A model generated the notes under the pieces. It saw only the letters and a program-made list of their open reading frames with translations, made no database searches and was not told the DNA's origin. A program made the position numbers and the translations under genes. A stretch of 64,000 nucleotides of DNA. Origin: Glossina fuscipes. Its lineage: Eukaryota; Arthropoda; Insecta; Diptera; Glossinidae. This document shows positions 56,729 to 64,000 of this stretch, piece by piece (the first letter of the stretch is position 1; every line of letters begins with the position of its first letter). The stretch lies in the NCBI RefSeq assembly GCF_014805625.2, contig NW_023998566.1, positions 141,926-205,925 on the forward strand. The letters run 5' to 3'.

Positions 56729-57790
56729 GTTTTTGCCACACAGGCTACTTCGATTTATCTGCACTAATAGGATATACCGGTTGTACTTTACAGTAGTGCT
56801 TAAAATAATGGGCAAAAGCTGGAAAGGAGTAAAACTAGGTGGCAGTGTGTCCTGTTTTATCCGGTAGTGAGGCGTCGGCTGTTTTCGGTAAAGTAAAGCG
56901 TGTTAATAAGAGCGAGGGCAATGATCCATCGATTGCAAAGGGTTGGAGGTCTCTAAAAATGTCAAGCGAAGACAAAATCATGCCGAAAAAGTTTTTCGGA
57001 GTTTAAGTCCTGCTATTATGATCGGTTGCAGTTGACGCTGTTGCGAATTTGGAGGTGGTAGCTGATCGCCCGCACAGTTGCATCTTTCATCCTAAAGACG
57101 TATATATGCCGGAGCGTCGCCAGAACTTTTGTTAGATTGCGTGGTATATGGTGCAGGCCATGTGGTTAGGTCTATTTTCAAAAAATGGTGGCATAGAATT
57201 GTGGCTAATGTTTCTCCGAGCTTAATTATTGTAGTGGTCTGTTTCCAACCACGTCAGTTCACTTACCGGATGATGTGGGTTCATCGTCTGCTCCACTGCC
57301 TAAACCAGTGGGAACATGGTCGGTTGTTTTTAAGTGGAATAATAGCGCTGAAGCACCAGAAAAGCTAGTTAAGAAGGTTGTGGAGCACCTCGGTCCGACG
57401 GTCATGTTGGTAGTGTGTTTTCTATGGGGCCGCGTAGGGTTTTCGAGAGTAAACATTTGGATGAGCAACCTAACCATATCACGAAATCGTTCTGCGGTGT
57501 CAACGTCTTGCTTATCAAGAAATGTCGTGTTAAGTGTGGTATGCGCGGCCTCTCTGATAAAGAAGAAAAGAAGTCAGTGGCGCTACTTATAAGTACAAAA
57601 CTGTGGCAGAGCACCCACGAATTAGCACGAAATTATGAATAAATTTCGGAATGTGACAACATGTGCCATACATTGTGAATGGGACTTAAAAATATGTGCT
57701 AGCCAGATTCTTTACAGAAGCCCATTTATTGCTTGTATAACTTACGTGGCGACCATGTGGCATCGGGGGGGTCGTGATTGTGTTGAGCAA
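56729..57790. other. Unassigned region of higher G+C, possible decayed coding DNA
   Basis: About 1 kb with composition nearer to coding DNA and several overlapping short frames in both strands (57129-57642). None is recognisable. It may be the internal region of the element whose LTR ends at 54834. A GTGGCGACCATGTGGCATCG near 57748 stands out but has no interpretation. Confidence 0.35.
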
Positions 57791-59107
57791 ATAAAAATTT
57801 TTAGCTTTTAACGCAAAAGGTTGTTGATGTGTCTGCCCGTTTGCAAACCAGATTCAACACACGCTCAATAGATTTTAATGGATGTGTCCATTAGGAGGTA
57901 AGAGAAATGGGGTACAGAGATGTCATTTAAGAAAGTTATATGTGAAAATAGTGAAAAATTTTCAATAATTTTACCCTGCGACTATGGGGTGTATTCAAGT
58001 ATTAGTCTTCCCAAGCTCATGTACACAACCACTGCATATCTGAAACTTGAGGGATGCAAAAGAGCAAAGTAGACGTGTTGTAGACAGCTTTATACCAAAA
58101 ATTATATTCAAGTTTTTCAAGTATATTTTATTATTGTTGTACCTATTAACGCTATTAATACATGTACAACTTTAAACGCTTAAGTGTTGTAGGCGCTTTG
58201 CTGGTTAATAAATTTAGAAAAATTCGTAAAAATAAATATCAAAATAATAAATGTACATAATAATTCTTTCCAAGCTTTTACCAGTCGCTAACATAAAATG
58301 AAAGCGTTCAATAAAAGCTAACCATAAAGAATAAAAGTGAAAAGACATAGAAAACAGAGTGGGTAAAAACCCATTGTAATATTCAACGTACTTTTTGAAG
58401 GATTACCAATAGAGATTTAAATTGCCAGATGTCTTCGGCAATGTATTATATCTTAACTTCTTAAGTGGAAAGTCTCTATAGAGATTTCAATTTTGTAATG
58501 AAGTGCTGCGTTTCTCATACTTCAAAGTTGCCATTTTTTTTTTCGTATTATACCTGTTCTTACGTGAATATTTTGTTAGGTTTCTTTAACCATTATATGT
58601 TCTCAAAGACGCGTCGATCGAAGAACCAACTATACAAACAGTAATTTTGCTTTTTCTTCATATAGCGGTCAATTGCTAGCCCAGTTTAAACGCTAAAAAT
58701 AATGCTTGCGATTTACATTGTACATGTAGCATGAGATGCGCTGTGCGTTAGCTCAAGTTTTGGTAAACTTTTAAAGATTGCGTGTGCGCTGTTTTTGGTA
58801 ACCAAAATACAACACGCACACTGACGCCTTCATCAAAACAAATCAAGATCATGTGTGTGTGTGAACAGCATTCTCAGAAGAAACACCAATGCACCGAATG
58901 GATTGTCAATTGATATTCACTTTAAATTGTTCGACGTCAATATAATAAACATGGTCGAACTAGGTCGCAAATAATCCATCGGCATCTCGGGTTTTATATA
59001 ACGATCTTATCTAGCATCGCTTTTTGTATTTATGTTTATGACGAAGAAAACGCTCCTGCATCATTCCTATTATTTGATTCCAAACAATTAAATCGTCGCT
59101 TAAATGC
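57791..59107. other. AT-rich spacer
   Basis: No gene or repeat recognised apart from short AT runs and GTGTGTGTGTG near 58852. Confidence 0.5.
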
Positions 59108-59500
59108 TGTGAGGACCTTTACAGCCAATTTTCTGTAGGGTCTTTTATTTCTATTATTTATTTCACTATTCATTATCTGCGGTCGCGACCGACTTACACA
59201 TCACTTACTAAACTACTCTACATGACTAACTAAATTATTCTATCTTACGCTCCTCTTAATCTATTCTTATTCTACTCTTGATCTATTCCTATTCTATTCT
59301 TTTTCTATGCCTACCCTATACTTAATCTATTGTTATTCCCTAACCTATTCTCTGCATTATGCTTTAGCTTATTTTCTAACCTATTCGTTAGCTTACTCTC
59401 TAACTTAATCCCTAACTTATTCTCTATTTTAAACTAGCACTCTGCCCCCACCAGAGACGGAAAAAACTGTGAGGGACGGGGGACGACTTTGGCTCCTCGC
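59108..59500 (+). repeat. Repeat family X, copy 3
   Basis: Starts TGTGAGGACCTTTACAGCC and ends ACGACTTTGGCTCCTCGC, with a longer CTATTC/CTAACCTATTC core (59225-59425) and GCCCCCACCAGAGACGGA before the end. The segment between start and core is more diverged than in copies 1 and 2. Confidence 0.65.
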
Positions 59501-60972
59501 AGTGCTAAACACAATAATTGCGCTATGCACTGTCCGTTGCGCAGGAGCTGCCAAAGAACAATGGTTGGGTGTATTGAAAGAAAGATGAACATGCAATTTG
59601 CGTTACGTTCTGAAACTAGTTTGTACATTGAATGGATGGTGGAATTGATTGGAAATCCAGCACCAACGTAGTTAGATCTTGAAAGATATTTGACGCTTCC
59701 AAATACGAGGCTGAAGTTGAGAAACATAAATAATATACAAATTGGCACATATAGAGGAAAGCAAACTGAAAGAAAAGGCGAAAAGAAGAAGAAAAGGGAG
59801 AAAAAGAGAAGAGAGAAGACTAACCCCCAATTCAACAAATTTTTGGGATCAATGCTCAACAAAGTGGACCCGCGACGATCGTAGGATTTGAAAATGAAAT
59901 TCCTCAACTGTGCGAGGAAAGGGTTTAAGGAAATGTTGAATTTAAGATATCATTTAATATAGACGATCTATACAAAGATTTCGTTAAATTTAGATGCATG
60001 CCATATATGTGGGGATGCATGCAACCATACAGCTTACATTTTTTAAAGTCATTATAAGACATATCGTCGAAGGCATTTACAAATAGTCTTTCGACATTCC
60101 AGTTTTTATATAAAGTTCTTATCCAGAATCTCTTTTTTGATTACGTCACCGCTCTTACATCATTCCCATTATTATAACCAAAATATTTAAGTCGTCTCAC
60201 AAAGCCTTTATAAGTTTATGAAATTGGTAATTAATTTTGAATATTAAATTATGAATGTGCCGGATGAAGTGAAAACTGTGTTCTACTTTTAAGAAATCCT
60301 TTTGTTTTCTTTTCTTTCGTTTATGTAAATAAACGTTAATCACATGACCTTCCTTTAGCAACGCACATAAGATATGTGTTCTCGCAAATACTCATAAAAT
60401 CATTGAGTTCGGTAGTTACGTCTACGTCACCATAAGGAAAGAAAAAAAAAATTTCGAAACCAAAGTAACGATGGCTTTCTAATGAACATTAAGCTTTACA
60501 TATAGCATTCAAAAAGTTTATTTTTCGGAATTTAGCTCAAGAAAAGATCATCGAAACCTATACATATAATAAAATAATTAGATAAATTACGACGTTATTT
60601 GTGTATGGTTTTTCAGTAGTCTTCACTATCCGTAAACACGATCATCGATACCTACTGCCATAGGTAACGATGTTAGCAAACCGTCTTATCCACTATCGTG
60701 TGAAACTTGGGCTGCTGGAATTCCATCTACTTTTTTGATCGACGGTATAAATCAGCAACAAGGAAAATTACCATAAATCGTTATCTATCTAGGACTGTAA
60801 ATGGCAAAGAATTGATACCTAGTCGTAACAGCCAATTGTCCTCTATACTAAACCGAACTTACTATGCGGACGGTGAGAAGTGAAATTATGCAACATTTAA
60901 CTGCCACCACAGTTACACAAAGTGATTATCGCAGATACCTTCTGTTGATGAAATCCTCACTGCTTGTTAATC
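59501..60972. other. Spacer with unsupported short frames
   Basis: A plus-strand frame at 59690-59884 is lysine/arginine-rich because of an AGAAAAG run and is not supported. No other feature seen. Confidence 0.5.
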
Positions 60973-61091
60973 CTAAATATTATTATTATTATTATAATTT
61001 TAGACTAATGAAATAAATTCTTAGACTAAAAAAAAAAACACATTGAGCACTAGTACCACATGATATCGGCTCTAATATAAATAAATGTACA

Positions 61092-64000
61092 TTAGATAAT
61101 GAGCTTAGTAGTATTAATAAAGTAATATATATATTTTTTCGGTTCTGAAGCTGATTTTAGAATGTCCAAAGGGTTAGTCGCTCCAAATGCAATACTTCTA
61201 GCCAAGGAAAACTTAAGGCAAACGCAGAGAATGTGTTTTATAGTTAGAGTTTGTACACAACTGCAGATTGGATTGCAGGAGGAAGACTTCTTCAAGATCC
61301 ATTGGTGAGTTGCAATTGTATGACCAAGGCGAATTCTCGAAAATGTTTGGATCTTAGTTTTCTCAACGTTTGTTGGATATAAAGGTGGAATTAATTGTGG
61401 GTTAATGGAAAAGAAGTGTAGATGACGGTATTGTAAATTTCCTTCTGCAATTTTCTCTTTAACTTTTCTTCCAATGTATGTTTGTTGTATATAAAGGTGG
61501 AGTTAATTGAGGGCCAATAAAAGAGCACTGCTGATGGGAGTATTGTAGATATCTTTCTGTAATGTTTTTTTAAATTTTTTTCCAATGTATCATTGAAGAT
61601 CCAACTTTTCTATGACATCATCCATAAATAGAGGAGCAGAAGCAGCATCTTTGCCGCTCGATCAGCCTGCTCATTTCCCAATAAACCGATATGACTAGGT
61701 ACCCATAACATTTTAATTTTTCCGTCGGGTGTAGTAATTATATTCCTTAATTTGTTGATGGTGCTCCATCTCGAAGTCGAAGGGTTCCGAATAGCTTGTA
61801 ATACAGACAAACTGTCGGTAACAATGCCTGTTTTGCTTTTATGTGCAAGGTTCGCAGCGTGAAGGATAGCTCTGGCTTCGGTTCTGAACGTTGAAGTACT
61901 TTCGTGAAAAATGTGATTGAGAAGAACCTGTCCTGTAGCATCTACCACAGCACAAACAGGAGGCAGGCCGAAAAATTTTGAGCCGTCTGTGTATAAAAGA
62001 TTCCAACCAGTACTCTCCAATACTTACGTTTTTCAGCTATTAGATTCCTGAAGACGTAATTTGGAGTATCTTGTTTTTTGTGCATAGACAGCGAGATGTC
62101 AAAAGAGCAGTCTTCCAAAATCTATGGAGGTTTAACACCAAAAGAGCGGAACATTTTTAAGGGAATATTTAATTCCTTTGCGCCGTACAAACAATGGTCA
62201 ATTGCAGATGGCGACTTTGGAATTTTCTTCGCAATAATAATCTTTCTCACGTCATCACCGAGAATGGATTTGTTTGAATTAAGAGGATTGGGGACAATTT
62301 TAGCTTTTAACTCATACAGTCTATTTTCTAAAGTTGGGAGACCAGTTTCAATTATAATATTATTTATGGGCGTCGTCCGAAAAGCGTAACAACTTCCTTG
62401 GTGATAGACCGGTTTAAGGATGTTGATATTATATTTGCAGCTATTGCCATAAATTATCAAAGCATAGTCAATCTTGCTTAACACAAGCATTTTGGTAAGA
62501 TAAGCAATAGTGGTAATATGCGGCTTCTCCAAGCAACGTACTGTATGAAATTCACCCTTGTTAAAATAGAATTTTTTAACCGAAGACAGTGTACTTTTCA
62601 ACGATGCTTGTTGGAATAAGTGAGCCCGAGAATATGCAGCGTCTGCACGTTTAGTACTGGTAAGCCATTAATATGCATCAGTAGATTTCCTGCATTGCAA
62701 ATCTGCTTTCGACAAATGTGCATTTTTTTAGATTTTTGTATGGAAATTTTAGCCCCTGACGAGTTTGCCCATGCGGAGATCTCTCGTCCAATAGATTCGA
62801 GGATATTGGTTGCTTTCGTGTTGTCTTTTTCTTTTGTAAAAATGTATACATCGTCCGCGTAGAGACAATGTTCCACTCTTGGCAAAGAATTTGGCTAATT
62901 TCTTTGAAGGCGATCTGGAAAAGCATGACAGAGAGAGGAGATCCTTGCGGAATGCCATTCATTAGCGGAAAGGAATCGGGAAGATGATTGTTGATTCTAA
63001 TTTTGAATCGCCGATGCGACATGTATGATTTGATGTAGTTGAAGAATTTCTGTCTAACATTCCATGATTTCAAGAGTCTTAAAATAGTATGAAGACCAAC
63101 TCTCTCAACAGCTTTTTCGAAATCAATTGAGAGAATTGTTACATGATTCCGTTCAAAAATTGCTTGTAAAATAATCAATATGTAATAGAGCGTCGATGCA
63201 CCCTCTACCCCGCTTGAAACCAACTTGTTGTTTTGTTATCAGGTTCCTGGGCTCAAGAAACCAAATAATCTAGATGCCATAATCTTTTCCAATACCTTTG
63301 AGAGGCAAGATAGAAGAGAGATTGGGCGATAATCCGATGCGATGGAGACATTTTTAGACGTTGGAATTGGAACAACTGTAGCCAGTTTCCACATGTAGGG
63401 TATATGGCCAGTAAAAAATACCGTATTATATGGGTCCATTAATTTCTTTTTAGTTGAATTAGACAGCCCACTGATCATTTGGTAGGAGATGCGGTCTAGA
63501 CCAGGTGTCTTCCCCTTCGATTTGGAGAGACAACTTTCAAGTTCTAAGGTAGATATGTAATTTTCCAGGAAGTCTGTCAATACAATTTGAAAAAGAAATT
63601 GGAGTCCTTTTATTTTCGACGAAAGCACTGGAGAAGTTGCGGTTAGAGGAGTATTCGCACCACATTTGTCCAAAGTAATTAGAAATATCATGTGCGTCAT
63701 TTAAAGTTGCATTGGGAGCGCAGATGGCAGAAATTTCGTTCAGGTTTGAAGTCCGATTGAGTCTGTTGATTTTGCTCCAGACAACTTTCATTCATTTCTG
63801 TGAATTCTTTTCGAAAAAAGTTCGAAACTAAGTGCCTTCGATTTTCGTAATTCCTTCTTAAATAGAGCTTTGGCCCTTTTGTATAATAACAAATGATCAT
63901 GATCAGGGAATCTCTTAAAGCGCGTTTAAAGGAGCTGTTGGATTGAGGAACAAAAAGATGAGCAGCCGTGCGAATCGCTTCAGACATAATAGCAGCATCA
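61092..64000 (-). pseudogene. I-like LINE ORF2 (RT-RNase H part), copy C
   Basis: From the window edge: linker with the same deletion as copy B (SNSSFKRALRDSLI), RT with YRPISLLSCLSKVLEK, LSIDFEKAVERVGL, NGIPQGSPLS and LYADDVYIF (63700-62598), then RNase H with LLYTDGSK, EARAIL, TDSLSVLQ, WVPSHIGLLGNEQADRAAK (62020-61650), the tandem units and a degraded C-terminal Cys/His motif (CSCVQTLTIKHILCVC near 61240). Several frameshifts. The palm motif AFDRV reads AVERV, so a catalytic Asp is Glu. It is inactive. Confidence 0.8.
61369..61591 (-). repeat. 112-bp tandem duplication in ORF2, copy C
   Basis: Units 61369-61480 and 61481-61591 correspond unit for unit to those in copy B (27807-28030). Confidence 0.85.

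Larger units (their letters stand above)
60973..64000 (-). mobile_element. I-like non-LTR retrotransposon, copy C (runs off the window)
   Basis: Minus strand. The TAA-type tail (ATTATTATTATTATTAT on the plus strand) is at about 60976-60993, followed by the 3' UTR, ORF2 C-terminal motif, a 112-bp tandem duplication, RNase H, RT and the end of the endonuclease up to the window edge. It shares the duplication and the linker deletion with copy B but lacks the nested J insertion. Confidence 0.85.

Noticed and set aside
57129..57642. Overlapping frames on both strands suggesting a gene
   Set aside because: Three frames of similar length on opposite strands exclude each other and none matches a known family; kept only as an unassigned region.
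59690..59884. Basic protein frame on the plus strand
   Set aside because: Arg/Lys richness comes from a purine run near 59760-59820; no other support.

Overview
The window reads as nuclear DNA of a higher dipteran (inference; a tephritid-type fly would fit). It is AT-rich, its one clear host gene carries a 61-nt intron of the size usual in flies, and most of the rest is insect-type transposable elements in several layers of decay. No bacterial operons, CRISPR arrays or rRNA genes were seen. A run of 100 Ns (50399-50498) marks an assembly gap.

Host genes. The clear host gene is on the minus strand at 20510-19208: two exons joined by a 61-nt phase-0 intron give a 413-residue protein that I identify as mitochondrial ribosomal protein mS27 (mRpS27). 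Weaker candidates are exon-like stretches on the minus strand at 12.1-12.6 kb and an unrecognised 144-codon reading frame at 39.67-40.11 kb on the plus strand.

Element family I-like (three copies). This is an I-clade LINE with a CCHC gag-like ORF1 and an ORF2 with endonuclease, reverse transcriptase and RNase H, ending in TAA-type repeats. Copy A is 1802-6611 (+), 5'-truncated, with a 13-bp target duplication. Copy B is 27409 to about 34587 (-), almost full length, with another LINE inserted into it. Copy C runs from 60973 off the right edge (-). B and C share a 112-bp tandem duplication and an internal deletion that A lacks.

Element family J (a second LINE, Jockey/CR1-like: PHD-type ORF1, endonuclease and RT, no RNase H, 3' ends of AAAT/AATA repeats). 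Copy D (44590-49223, -) is close to full length. E (25242-27408, -), the nested copy in I-like B (29882-31102, +), the 38177-39641 copy (+), and a decayed relative (40418-42075, -) are 5'-truncated. Scraps lie at 7334-7594, 13548-13840, 42485-42800 and 49982-50398. The nested copy and the 38-kb copy are nearly identical and have open frames, so this family moved recently.

Other mobile DNA. Two long related solo-type LTRs lie at 14911-16764 and 53171 to about 54834. A 1.89-kb DNA transposon with TIRs and flanking TA (54837-56726) lies against the second LTR and encodes a frameshifted protein of a family I know only as uncharacterised. There are remnants of Ty3/gypsy pol (22.6-23.0 kb), a Tc1-like transposase (about 21.6-21.75 kb), an R1/LOA-type LINE (43.1-44.5 kb) and another RT fragment (22.1-22.6 kb). 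A three-copy family X of about 400 bp has a CTATTC-rich core (926, 10006, 59108), and there is a tRNA-like Pol III module near 35.8 kb. The remaining stretches are AT-rich and non-coding as far as I can see.
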